Shown: in pieces, positions 47,064 through 55,532 of the stretch
Layout of the letters: every line of letters begins with the position of its first letter
How positions within the stretch are numbered: the first letter of the stretch is position 1
DNA from: Deltaproteobacteria bacterium RBG_16_49_23
GTDB lineage: Bacteria > Desulfobacterota > BSN033 > UBA1163
DNA length: 64,000 nucleotides
Direction of reading: 5' to 3'
NCBI GenBank assembly: GCA_001798855.1
Contig: MGQQ01000106.1
Location: 1 to 64,000 of the forward strand
Made by a program: the position numbers and the translations under genes
The notes under the pieces: model-generated
What the model saw: the letters and a program-made list of their open reading frames with translations, nothing else
The model's database searches: none
What the model was told of the DNA's origin: nothing

Positions 47064-50000
47064 ATGCTCATAGTCAGGACCTTAAAGAGGGCCCTTAACA
47101 AATCAGGGGAATCCATGGAAGGGAAAAAAGAAACCAGGGAAAGGGTCCTTTCCGTTTATTCGCGTTACGGTCTGGCTGTGGCGGCGGTACTGGCGGCTGT
47201 GTTGGTTCGCTGGGCGCTCAACCCGTTGCTCGGGGCAAAGATCCCCTACCTGACGATCTATCCTGCCATGATGGTCGTGGCCGTGACGCTCGGCTCAGGG
47301 CCGGCGCTGGCCACCACGCTCCTCGGTGTGCTCCTGGCCGAGCTTTTCTTTGTCGAACCGGTCGTGTCTCTCACGCTGACGACCTCGCTGGGCGTGCGGG
47401 CCTTGATCCTGGTCCTGGCCAGCCTCTACGTCGGGCGGGTAGGCGAAAGGCTGCGCGCGGCGCGCGCCCGGGCAGAGACTGAAGCAGCGGCTTCGCGCCA
47501 GGCCGACATGGCCCTGAGAAAAACACATGACGAATTGGAGACACGAGTAAGGGAACGAACCACCAAGTTGACAACTGAGATTGAGGAGCGGAAACGGGCA
47601 GAGGAGGCATTACAGGAGTCGGAGAAAGAGCTTCGGCATCTTTCCTCCCAACTCCTCGTTGTTCAGGAAAGGGAGAGAAGAAAGATAGCTCAGGACCTCC
47701 ATGACGATATCTGGCAAATCCTGAATACGGTAACGTTTGACATGGATGGTTTTTTGTCCCAGCAGGTTACGGATAATCCCGTTGCTGCCCGTCAGAGCGC
47801 TCAGAGAATCATTTCGAATATCCGAAATGCCATCGAAAGAATCCGCACGATGCAAGGAGACCTCTGGCCTCCCCTTCTGGACGACATCGGAATTCTGGCA
47901 ACGATCAACTGGTACTGCCGGGAATTCGAGAAAAACCACACCGGAATCTCCATTGAAAAGCAGATCGGTGTGACTGAAGAAGATGTGCCCGTTAACGTCA
48001 AGATTGTGGTCTACCGGGTGATGCAGGGGGCCCTGGAAAATGTGGCGCATCACAGCGGCGCCAGCCGCGCGTTGATCTCCTTAAGAAAAAAAGAGGAGAC
48101 GATTGAATTCTCGATCAACGACAACGGAGGAGGTTTCGATATCGAACGAATCCTGTTCCGGACAAGACCATGGATAGGTTTCGGGCTTGTGGGCATGAGG
48201 GAGAGGATCGAGCATTCGGGAGGAACGTTTGATGTCAGGTCCGGAGATGGAAAAGGAACGACCATTCGAGCGTCGTGGCCTCTGGCAGATACGGGTAAGG
48301 AAAGCCCAGACCGCAGCCCAATCAGGAAAGTCTCCGAAGGACCGGAAGAACAGTTCCGAATGGTAACGGAAGCCATTTCTGACTGGGTCTACGCATTCAG
48401 GGTGGCGCCGGAGGAAAAGTATATCTGGGAGTGGATCACCCCCGGGTTTACCATGGTGACCGGCTATCCGAATGATGCTGACTTAGCGGAGATAGTCCAT
48501 CCCGAAGACAGGCATGTCATCGAAGAGCGTTTCCGGTACATCAGGGCATTGCAACCTCACGTCAGCGAATACCGAATTGTCACGAAGAACGGGGAGATCT
48601 GCTGGGTCCGGGATTCGATTAACCCCGCCGCCGATCCGTTGCATCCCGGGACGATCAGAGTCATCGGAGCCGCGCAGAACATCACCGAGCGCAAGCGGGC
48701 GGAGGCGGCGCTGCGGGAGAGTGAGGAGCGTTTTAGAGTGGCCATTACGGGTTCTCCAGTCACTGTTTATCAGCATGACAGAGAACTTCGTTTTACATGG
48801 GTTTACAATCCACCTCGTGGTTTTTCGGCTGAAGGACTCTTAGGAAGAAAAATTGACGAGGTTCACCCGCCTGAGGAAGCCGCTTACTTGACCAGGATCA
48901 AACGCCAAGTCATGGAGAGCGGAGTAGGAATGCGGGGAGAAACCTGGCTAACTGTCAATGGAGAGCGTCGCTTCGTTGACTTCTCTATAGAACCCCTGCG
49001 CGACGGGTCTGGTCAGATTTCCGGTGTCACCTGTGCCACGGTTGACATCACCGAGCACAAACGTGTGGACGAGGCGCTTCGGGAGAGCGAGGAACGCTTC
49101 CGCGGCGCCGTGGAGACTTATCCTTACGGGTTCGGCATCTACGATGGTCAACGCCGTTACCTATTTGCCAACCCGTGGACACAACAGGTCGCAGGTCTGC
49201 CGCTCGACCGAATGGTGGGGAGAACCGATGAGGAAATTTTCGGGCCGGAGGTGGCCCAGGTGCTCGTTCCGCACTTGCGTCGGGCCTATGAGACCGGAAA
49301 GATGCAGTCCTTCGAATGGGCTATGCCGCAGGAAAGCGGCGGACGTGTGGCCATCGTCAACTACGTCCCGCTCCTCGACCCAGCTGGCAAGGTGCGCCGG
49401 GTCATCAAGACCATTCAGGACATCACCGCTCAGAAAAAGGCTGAGGAGGCATTGAAAAAGGCTCATGACGAATTGGAAGTGCGGGTCCAGGAGCGAACTT
49501 CTGAACTGTCAGAGACTGTTGAACTGCTTCGGGCTGAAAATACCGAGCGCAAACGACTGGAAGATGCACTTCGCGAATCGGAGAAGCAGGTTCGATTTTT
49601 TGCCTCTGAATGCCTGACAGCCCAGGAAGCCGAGAGGAAAAGAATCGCTGGAGAGCTTCACGATAGTATTGCGGCGTCTCTCACCGCGATCAAATTCAGA
49701 ATTGAGAAAGCGGCGGACGAGATAAAACAGGGCACAGGAAAACCAGAATCCTTGAGAGACCTCATATCAAAAGTTGTGCAGGTTGTTGAAGAAACCCGCA
49801 GGATCATGTCTGATTTGCGCCCCGCCATACTGGATGATTTAGGAATCACAGCAGCTCTCAGCTGGTACTGCCGGGAGTTCCAAAAAACCTATTCCTACAT
49901 CTGCGTCGAAAAAGAGATTGCCATATCGGAAGGTGAAGTGCCTGATTCCCTGAAAACGCAGATCTTCCGCATATCGCAGGAAGCGATGAACAATATCGCC

Positions 50001-50234
50001 AAACACAGCAAGGCAACCCTTGTCAATCTCTCCATTCATAAGGTTGAAGGCAGGATAGAACTGACCATTCAGGACAACGGCCAGGGGTTTAACCTGCATA
50101 GTGCAGCCAAAGGACGGGGTCTTTCCACCATGAGGGAACGGGCGCAACTTTCGGGCGCGAGTTATATGATCGAATCCTCCGAGGGGAAGGGAACGGTTAT
50201 CCGCGCCTTTTGGCCGCTGGACGAAACCGGATGA
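47064..50234 (+). CDS. Sensor histidine kinase with two HisKA_3/HATPase modules and PAS domains
   Basis: 1056 residues (1039 if ATG 47115, which has AGGGGA before it, is the start). Order: three or four N-terminal membrane helices of the DUF4118 type (residues about 35-130), a coiled coil, a first NarL-type kinase core (KIAQDLHDDIWQIL, His near 212; N-box ENVAHHSGAS; NDNGGGFD), three PAS domains (about 430-545, 555-675, 677-800), a second coiled coil, and a second core (RIAGELHDSIAASL, His near 864; QDNGQGFNL). Both cores look intact, which is unusual: most such kinases have one. No response regulator is adjacent. The N-terminal and third-PAS regions are richer in GC than the flanks, suggesting assembly from different sources. 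Confidence 0.9.
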   Translation: MLIVRTLKRALNKSGESMEGKKETRERVLSVYSRYGLAVAAVLAAVLVRWALNPLLGAKIPYLTIYPAMMVVAVTLGSGPALATTLLGVLLAELFFVEPVVSLTLTTSLGVRALILVLASLYVGRVGERLRAARARAETEAAASRQADMALRKTHDELETRVRERTTKLTTEIEERKRAEEALQESEKELRHLSSQLLVVQERERRKIAQDLHDDIWQILNTVTFDMDGFLSQQVTDNPVAARQSAQRIISNIRNAIERIRTMQGDLWPPLLDDIGILATINWYCREFEKNHTGISIEKQIGVTEEDVPVNVKIVVYRVMQGALENVAHHSGASRALISLRKKEETIEFSINDNGGGFDIERILFRTRPWIGFGLVGMRERIEHSGGTFDVRSGDGKGTTIRASWPLADTGKESPDRSPIRKVSEGPEEQFRMVTEAISDWVYAFRVAPEEKYIWEWITPGFTMVTGYPNDADLAEIVHPEDRHVIEERFRYIRALQPHVSEYRIVTKNGEICWVRDSINPAADPLHPGTIRVIGAAQNITERKRAEAALRESEERFRVAITGSPVTVYQHDRELRFTWVYNPPRGFSAEGLLGRKIDEVHPPEEAAYLTRIKRQVMESGVGMRGETWLTVNGERRFVDFSIEPLRDGSGQISGVTCATVDITEHKRVDEALRESEERFRGAVETYPYGFGIYDGQRRYLFANPWTQQVAGLPLDRMVGRTDEEIFGPEVAQVLVPHLRRAYETGKMQSFEWAMPQESGGRVAIVNYVPLLDPAGKVRRVIKTIQDITAQKKAEEALKKAHDELEVRVQERTSELSETVELLRAENTERKRLEDALRESEKQVRFFASECLTAQEAERKRIAGELHDSIAASLTAIKFRIEKAADEIKQGTGKPESLRDLISKVVQVVEETRRIMSDLRPAILDDLGITAALSWYCREFQKTYSYICVEKEIAISEGEVPDSLKTQIFRISQEAMNNIAKHSKATLVNLSIHKVEGRIELTIQDNGQGFNLHSAAKGRGLSTMRERAQLSGASYMIESSEGKGTVIRAFWPLDETG

Positions 50235-50598
50235 ATCGCCAGTGTCTCCCTGGTCTGATAACATGTCACGTTATCAATATTTCATTGCGTAATTATCAAC
50301 TCTCCAGAATATATCGAAACGAATCGTTGTAGGGGCTATACGCTTCCCCTACCTCCTCTCTTCCTTCCTTCCTTCAGATTCAAGAATTAATATTGAGATG
50401 AGGATTACAAATCGATATGAATGAAACATAATCGCATTGGCAAGGCTTCGTAAAAGAAAATAATTTTATCTTGCTTCTTTTGGTTTTCCCTTTAATCATT
50501 TCAACTCGATGACAAAAAATGTGTTTTTCTTTATTTTAGCAAGATTCTGCCATTCAACAAATCTTTAGAAATCAACTAGTTTCACTGTCCAACCTCCC
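50235..50598. other. A/T-rich spacer after the kinase gene
   Basis: No gene or clear repeat seen. The sigma-54-like promoter at 50599 marks its right edge. Confidence 0.6.
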
Positions 50599-50615
50599 TT
50601 GGCATTATAATTGCC
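50599..50615 (+). promoter_or_regulatory. Sigma-54-like promoter upstream of the cysteine-rich HTH gene
   Basis: TTGGCATTATAATTGCC has GG (50601) and GC (50613) 10 bases apart and matches the -24/-12 consensus. The predicted start near 50626 leaves a leader of about 245 nt before ATG 50873; no convincing gene lies in the leader. Confidence 0.7.
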
Positions 50616-50872
50616 CTTTAACAAATCAGATTCATCGATAAACAAGCACCGATTTGAAGCGGGTTTTTTATTTTTTAAGCGATTCCTTAATTGTGAGAAA
50701 TTACATCATTAATAAGATCATTTGCTTACAGTACCACCTCAGGAAAGTCATCGGAAAGAAGATGGCAAGATGGATTTGTATATTGATTGAGAAGACCTTT
50801 ACAACTCTATTTGGAAGAGAGGTTTACCGTGATGGGTTGTGAAGAGCTATTAACCAAAAGGAGGGTTGAGAG

Positions 50873-51166
50873 ATGTGTACAGAATTGCTTTTTGGTTTGC
50901 CTTGTACGAATTTCAAATGCCCCAACAACCTATTCTGGAAAGATTTAAAACTCAACAGAGAAAAAATCCGAATGACGGACAGGGCTCTTGAGATAAGAAA
51001 CTGCTGCTGTTTGATCCTGAGCCCATGGACTCCGGAGGAAATTAGTAATGCATGGGGCCTAACAAGAGAGGAGATAAAGCGGTCCGAAGAAGAGGCATTT
51101 AAGAAACTGGAGAGGGGAGTCCGGATCAGCAGGCAAAGATCGCTGTCCACAGCCGCCACGAACTGA
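50873..51166 (+). CDS. Small cysteine-rich protein with a sigma-region-4-like helix-turn-helix
   Basis: 97 residues behind a strong AAAAGGAGGG site, eight bases before the ATG. The N-terminal half has cysteines in MCTELLFGLPCTNFKCPNN and EIRNCCCLI (six in all). The C-terminal half, PWTPEEISNAWGLTREEIKR, then EEAFKKLERG, matches the recognition HTH of sigma-70 region 4 (I-A-x-x-L-G-L-T-R-E-x-V-R-x-x-x-x-x-A-x-x-K-L). No other sigma regions are present, so it is not a full sigma factor. It might be a metal- or redox-sensing regulator of transcription. The sigma-54 promoter upstream and the orphan kinase before it make nitrogen or redox control plausible; this is inference. Confidence 0.75.
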   Translation: MCTELLFGLPCTNFKCPNNLFWKDLKLNREKIRMTDRALEIRNCCCLILSPWTPEEISNAWGLTREEIKRSEEEAFKKLERGVRISRQRSLSTAATN

Positions 51167-51358
51167 AGGGTTGTGGTCTGAAAAATACTTGGTCGTTCCA
51201 TCTTTTCCCCATCCTGTCTGTCTCAACCAGCCTTTTTGAGTTCATTTTGTTACAACTCCATTAACCTCGTTTTCTAATGGGCAGGCCGAAAATCATCTTC
51301 ATCATTAACCCTGTTCAGATATTATTTTCTTTCTGCAATTTTCCACCTTTGTCTTATC
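51167..51358. other. Spacer between the HTH gene and the toxin promoter
   Basis: No gene or repeat recognised. Confidence 0.5.
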
Positions 51359-51387
51359 TTGATCTGTACAGACAAATGATGTACAAT
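51359..51387 (+). promoter_or_regulatory. Sigma-70 promoter with TGTACA repeats for the BrnT-like operon
   Basis: TTGATC (51359-51364), 17 bp, TACAAT (51382-51387). Two TGTACA palindromes (51365-51370 and 51380-51385) overlap the spacer and -10, a good layout for autorepression by the antitoxin. The predicted start (about 51394) coincides with the ATG at 51395, so the toxin mRNA may be leaderless. Confidence 0.7.
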
Positions 51388-51394
51388 AATTTCG

Positions 51395-51673
51395 ATGAAA
51401 TTTGAATGGGATCCAGAAAAGAATGAGTGGCTGAAAAAAGAAAGAAATATCTCATTCGAAAAAATAATTTTTCATCTATCGCAAGGTGACATATGGAAAA
51501 TTGCAGATCATCCTGACCAGGGAAATTATCCTGATCAAAAAATATATTTTGTTGTTGTAGATGATTATATTTATCTTATTCCTCATGTTGTTGGAAAAGA
51601 TTATATTTTTTTAAAAACAATTATTCCAAGCAGAAAAGCGACCAAGATGTATCAAAACGAACAGGAGGGTTAA
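51395..51673 (+). CDS. BrnT-like toxin
   Basis: 92 residues. MKFEWDPEKNEWLKKERNIS matches the opening of the BrnT family (usually F-E-W-D-x-x-K-x-x-x-N-x-x-K-H-G-I-S-F), followed by SFEKIIFHLSQGD and a late FLKTIIPSRKATKMYQ, the R-x-x-x-x-x-E-x-x-x-Y tail. The family is an RNase-type toxin with an RNase-A-like active site. No ribosome site precedes the ATG, in line with a leaderless transcript. The antitoxin gene begins three bases after its stop. The region is more A/T-rich than its surroundings, suggesting acquisition. Confidence 0.75.
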   Translation: MKFEWDPEKNEWLKKERNISFEKIIFHLSQGDIWKIADHPDQGNYPDQKIYFVVVDDYIYLIPHVVGKDYIFLKTIIPSRKATKMYQNEQEG

Positions 51674-51676
51674 CAT

Positions 51677-51949
51677 ATGAAATATGATAAAGAAGAAAAA
51701 GCCATTCTTGACGCATACAAAAAAGGAAAAATGACACTTTCTACTCCATCTAAAAAAGAGATTGAAGCAATCAAAGCAACGGCAAAAAGTACATTGGTAA
51801 AGGACAAACGGATTACCATACGTCTTTATGGTCACGATTATAAAGGTATTCAAAAAAAAGCGTTAGAAATGGGTATCCCCTACCAAACGCTTATTTCCGG
51901 GATCATTCACCGATATATTGAAGGAGAATTAATTTCAAAAACAGGATAA
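51677..51949 (+). CDS. BrnA/CopG-like ribbon-helix-helix antitoxin
   Basis: 90 residues with AGGAGGG seven bases before ATG 51677. KDKRITIRLYGHDYKGIQKK begins the RHH strand and first helix; EMGIPYQTLISGIIHRYIEG is the second helix of many toxin-linked CopG/BrnA-type antitoxins. It would neutralise the upstream BrnT-like toxin and repress the promoter at 51359-51387. Its own strong ribosome site, against a leaderless toxin, would favour excess antitoxin. Confidence 0.78.
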   Translation: MKYDKEEKAILDAYKKGKMTLSTPSKKEIEAIKATAKSTLVKDKRITIRLYGHDYKGIQKKALEMGIPYQTLISGIIHRYIEGELISKTG

Positions 51950-51975
51950 CCACTCATTCCGGCGGGATAAGGGAC

Positions 51976-53712
51976 CTAAAAATTCCGGTATTTGTTGGTT
52001 ACCGGGAGCCTCCGGTCCTTTCCAAGGGCCCGGTGGGTGATCTTAACGCCCGGCGGGCTCTGCCTTCGCTTGTATTCATTTCGATCGACCATCCGGATCA
52101 CTTCTTTGATCATGGCTTCCTTAAAACCCATCTTTGCAATCTCTTCAACTCCTTTGTCGTCTTCCACATAGGCCTGGAGAATGGGATCGAGAACGGGGTA
52201 GGGGGGGAGGGAATCCTCATCCTTTTGATTTGGCCTCAATTCTGCAGAAGGGGCTTTCGCAAGGACATTTTTGGGGATCAGGGCCTTCCCTTCTTTTCTA
52301 TTTTTGTATTTCGATAATTCATAGACCAAAGTTTTTGGGACGTCTTTCAGGACGGCATACCCCCCTGCCATATCCCCATAGAGTGTACAGTAACCTACAC
52401 TCATTTCGCTCTTGTTCCCGGTGGTCAGGACAAGCCAGCCAAATTTATTGGAGAGGGCCATCAGGATATTCCCCCGAATCCTGGCCTGAATATTTTCCTC
52501 CGTCACATCGGATTTAAGCCCCTTAAAAGATGGGGAGATAGTTTTTAGATAAGCCTTAAATATGTCGGCAATCGGTATGGTCAGAAATTTGATGCCAAGA
52601 TTCTTTGCCAGAGCTTTTGCATCCTCCAGAGATTCCTTTGAGGAGTACTGGGAGGGCATGGCCACTCCCACCACTCCTTTTTTCCCCAATGCATCCACAG
52701 CGACGGCAGCGGTCAGGGCAGAATCGATGCCCCCGCTCAGACCGATCAGAACGGTATGAAATCCGTTTTTTCGAATATAATCTCCTGTGCCGAGAACAAG
52801 AGCGGAATAGATTTCTGGAAGCCGGTCGAGAAGTTTCATCTCCCTCTCAGGAAGGGAAGGTTTTTTCCTGACAGAGCGAATGGAATCGGGAAGATCGATC
52901 TTTTTTACTCTTTTTTCTTCATCGGCGAGTCTCTCCCTCCTGATCCGGGGATCATGAAGGCGCATGCGAAAAACACCCTCCATGTCGAGATCGGCCAGAA
53001 TCAGATCCTCCTGAAACTGTCTTCCTCTGACAATCAAATCCCCTCTCTGATCGAAGACCAGGCTTCCGCCATCAAAGATCAGCTCGTCCTGACCTCCGAC
53101 CAGATTGCAGTAGGCCACGATTGCTAAATTATCCGAAGCCCGGGTGGAAATCATTTTCTCCCGGAAGGCAACCTTTCCGGTATGGTAAGGGGAAGAGGAG
53201 ATGTTCACGATGAGCTCCGCCCCCCCATAAAGGGCCTGTGTCCGGATGGGGTCTCCGGGATACCAGAGATCTTCACAGATGCTCACGCCGATCGGAGTTG
53301 ATTTAAGGGTAAAGATAAAGTTTTCTTTTCCGACCTGGAAATATCGATCCTCATCAAAGACTCCGTAGTTGGGAAGAAAGCTCTTGGAATAGGCATCGAC
53401 CATTTTGCCGTTGTGGAGGAGGGCAGCGGCATTGAAAATGTCTCCTTCTTTATTGACGAAACCCACAACGGCAGTAATGGAGGAGGTGGCCCTGGCAATC
53501 GTTTCGATGGCCTTGAGATTGGTCTCGATGAAATTCGGCATCAGCAAAAGGTCTTCAGGAGGGTAACCGGTAACCGCCATCTCCGGAAAGGCGAGCAGGT
53601 CCGCCCCCATCTTTTTGCCTTTTCCAATATAATCCAGGATCTTTTTCGTATTCCCTTCGATGTCCCCGACGGTGGTATTGATCTGGCAGAGCCCGATTCT
53701 AAGTGTCCGCAT
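51976..53712 (-). CDS. nadE: Glutamine-dependent NAD+ synthetase
   Basis: 578 residues: an N-terminal nitrilase-type glutaminase domain (LRIGLCQINTTVGDIEGN; glutamate in LAFPEMAVTGYPPEDLL; nucleophile in GVSICEDLWYPGDP) and a C-terminal ATP-pyrophosphatase domain (VLIGLSGGIDSALTAAVAVD). It converts nicotinate adenine dinucleotide to NAD+ using glutamine amide nitrogen. AAAGGGGTGAATC precedes the ATG. It lies downstream of the two-component pair on the same strand, separated by a repeat at 53813-53895. Confidence 0.96.
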   Translation of the reverse strand: MRTLRIGLCQINTTVGDIEGNTKKILDYIGKGKKMGADLLAFPEMAVTGYPPEDLLLMPNFIETNLKAIETIARATSSITAVVGFVNKEGDIFNAAALLHNGKMVDAYSKSFLPNYGVFDEDRYFQVGKENFIFTLKSTPIGVSICEDLWYPGDPIRTQALYGGAELIVNISSSPYHTGKVAFREKMISTRASDNLAIVAYCNLVGGQDELIFDGGSLVFDQRGDLIVRGRQFQEDLILADLDMEGVFRMRLHDPRIRRERLADEEKRVKKIDLPDSIRSVRKKPSLPEREMKLLDRLPEIYSALVLGTGDYIRKNGFHTVLIGLSGGIDSALTAAVAVDALGKKGVVGVAMPSQYSSKESLEDAKALAKNLGIKFLTIPIADIFKAYLKTISPSFKGLKSDVTEENIQARIRGNILMALSNKFGWLVLTTGNKSEMSVGYCTLYGDMAGGYAVLKDVPKTLVYELSKYKNRKEGKALIPKNVLAKAPSAELRPNQKDEDSLPPYPVLDPILQAYVEDDKGVEEIAKMGFKEAMIKEVIRMVDRNEYKRRQSPPGVKITHRALGKDRRLPVTNKYRNF

Positions 53713-53812
53713 GATTCACCCCTTTAAAATTGTAAAGTGTGAAGCGTGAAGCGTAAGCTGTTATGTTCATAACTCATAACTCATAACTTATAATTTGATA
53801 TCGTAATAAGTT

Positions 53813-53895
53813 GTCATTCCCGTGAAAACGGGAATCCAGAGAATTCTAACTACCTTAAAATATCCCGCTAAGAGCGGGACTTGCGCAGGAATGAC
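53813..53895. repeat. GTCATTCC...GAATGAC repeat, copy 2
   Basis: GTCATTCCCGTGAAAACGGG at the left and GCAGGAATGAC at the right bound an 83-bp element with an inner ATCCCGCTAAGAGCGGGA palindrome. It is related to 6801-6862. The remaining spacer (53713-53949) also holds repeated ATAACTCATAACTTATAA strings. Confidence 0.75.
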
Positions 53896-53949
53896 AGAAG
53901 ATCGTCTTTTCAGACTTTTTACGATATCATTACTTATAACTTATAACTC

Positions 53950-55386
53950 TTAACCCTCTTCCTCCGATACCAGGACATCCTTTTTGATATGGTATCGATC
54001 CATCTTGCCCCGGAGGGTGCTCCGGTTGATCCCCAGAAGTTGGGCGGCCTGGACCTGATTCCCCCTGGTCTTTTGGAGGGCACGAAGGATCAGGCCTTTT
54101 CCTACACTTGAAATCATATCCAGATCGGGTGTGACCCTGGGGGGATTCGATAGTTCTTCAAAGAGGGTGTCGAGAAGGCCCTCAATATTTTTATCCCGGT
54201 CCTCCCTCACCGCCCACTTCTCCTCTCCTTTTTCAAGAAGGATCTGGTCTTCGAGAATCCATTCTCCCTGACATAGCACGATGGCTCTTTTCAGGACATT
54301 CTCAAGCTGCCGGACGTTCCCTGGCCATCCATAGGAGGTGATCTTTTCTATGGCTTCGGGGGTGATCCCAACAATCGCTTTCTTCAGCTCCCGATTGAAC
54401 TTTTTTAAGAAATAGGAGACGAGCTCAGGAATGTCCTCCTTCCGTTCCCTCAGGGGAGGAATGTGGATGGAAACGACATTGAGCCGGTAATAGAAGTCTT
54501 CCCGAAATTTCCGGTTGGCGATGGCTTCTTCCAGATCTTTATTGGTGGCAACGATAAACCGGATATCGACCCGGATTGTTTCCATTCCCCCCAGTCTTTC
54601 AAAACTCCTGTCCTGCAGGACTCTTAATAGTTTTGCCTGGGTTGAGAGAGACATATCCCCGATCTCATCGAGAAAGATCGTTCCCCTGTGACACTGTTCC
54701 AGTTTCCCAACGCGGCGGAACGAGGCCCCTGTGAAGGCCCCTTTCTCATGGCCGAAGAGCTCACTCTCGAGAAGGGTATCCGGTATCGCGGCACAATTGA
54801 CCGGAAGGAAGAGCTGGTTTGAACGGAGGCTATGCTGGTAGATCGCCCGGGCAAATAACTCTTTCCCTGTCCCGCTTTCACCCCTGAGAAGAACCGTCAC
54901 ATCGCTGGGAGCCACCTGGCCGATCATTTTATAGATCTCCTGCATCCTGGGGGAGAATCCGATGATCCTTTCCTCCACTCCCTCCTGACCTGGCGTAGGA
55001 GAGTAGGTGACCTCCTCTTTCATCAGTTTTCGCAATGAGATGGCCTTTTCAACCAGAGATTTCATTTGCGGGATGGGAAAGGGTTTCAGAATGTAGTCGA
55101 AAGCCCCGTACTTCATCGCTTCGATAGCCGTCTCGGTGGTGCCAAAAGCGGTCATGAGGATGACCAGGGATTTTGGATCGGCCAATTTGATTTCCTTGAG
55201 CACCTCAATCCCGCTCCGGCCCGGCATCTTGATATCCATGATGATCAGGTCGGGAGAGTCTTCTCTCAGCCGTTTCAAGGCTTCCTCTCCATTCTGGGCG
55301 GTGAGGATAGAAAAGTCTTCTTCCAGCATCCTTTTCAGGGAGTAGCGGATCGATTTGTCATCATCAACGATCAGGATGGTCTGCAT
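53950..55386 (-). CDS. NtrC-family sigma-54 response regulator (receiver - AAA+ - Fis)
   Basis: 478 residues. Receiver: ILIVDDDKSIRYSLKRMLE with the phospho-acceptor aspartate in LIIMDIKMPGRSG. AAA+: GESGTGKELFARAIYQ, GAFTGASFRR (sigma-54 contact), GTIFLDEIGDMSL. C-terminal Fis HTH: RGNQVQAAQLLGINRSTLRG. GAGGTAAC precedes the ATG. It follows the GAF sensor kinase (55533-57317) and is its probable partner. Targets are unknown; it is a second activator for the sigma-54 promoters in the window besides the NifA-like protein. Confidence 0.93.
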   Translation of the reverse strand: MQTILIVDDDKSIRYSLKRMLEEDFSILTAQNGEEALKRLREDSPDLIIMDIKMPGRSGIEVLKEIKLADPKSLVILMTAFGTTETAIEAMKYGAFDYILKPFPIPQMKSLVEKAISLRKLMKEEVTYSPTPGQEGVEERIIGFSPRMQEIYKMIGQVAPSDVTVLLRGESGTGKELFARAIYQHSLRSNQLFLPVNCAAIPDTLLESELFGHEKGAFTGASFRRVGKLEQCHRGTIFLDEIGDMSLSTQAKLLRVLQDRSFERLGGMETIRVDIRFIVATNKDLEEAIANRKFREDFYYRLNVVSIHIPPLRERKEDIPELVSYFLKKFNRELKKAIVGITPEAIEKITSYGWPGNVRQLENVLKRAIVLCQGEWILEDQILLEKGEEKWAVREDRDKNIEGLLDTLFEELSNPPRVTPDLDMISSVGKGLILRALQKTRGNQVQAAQLLGINRSTLRGKMDRYHIKKDVLVSEEEG

Positions 55387-55419
55387 GTTACCTCTTTAAA
55401 AATACGATGAACAGAGAAA

Positions 55420-55525
55420 TTCTGGAATAATGGAAGATTGGAATAATGGAATATTGGACAAAACCAAAAAAAGCTTTTTTCTAACCCATTATTCCACTAT
55501 TCCATCATTCCATCGTTCCAGTGGG
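55420..55525. repeat. TGGAATAATGGAA inverted repeat
   Basis: GGAATAATGGAAGATTGGAA and CCATTATTCCACTATTCC arms lie in the kinase-regulator spacer; related to the right part of the element at 36905-37062. Confidence 0.65.
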
Positions 55526-55532
55526 TTTTAGT

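Noticed and set aside
50654-50842. A 62-codon frame in the leader before the cysteine-rich HTH gene
   Set aside because: TTG start without a ribosome site and no recognisable pattern; kept only as a possible leader frame.
53713-53800. ATAACTCATAACTTATAA tandem strings as a possible CRISPR or origin
   Set aside because: Short, irregular, no spacers of fixed length and no DnaA-box cluster.
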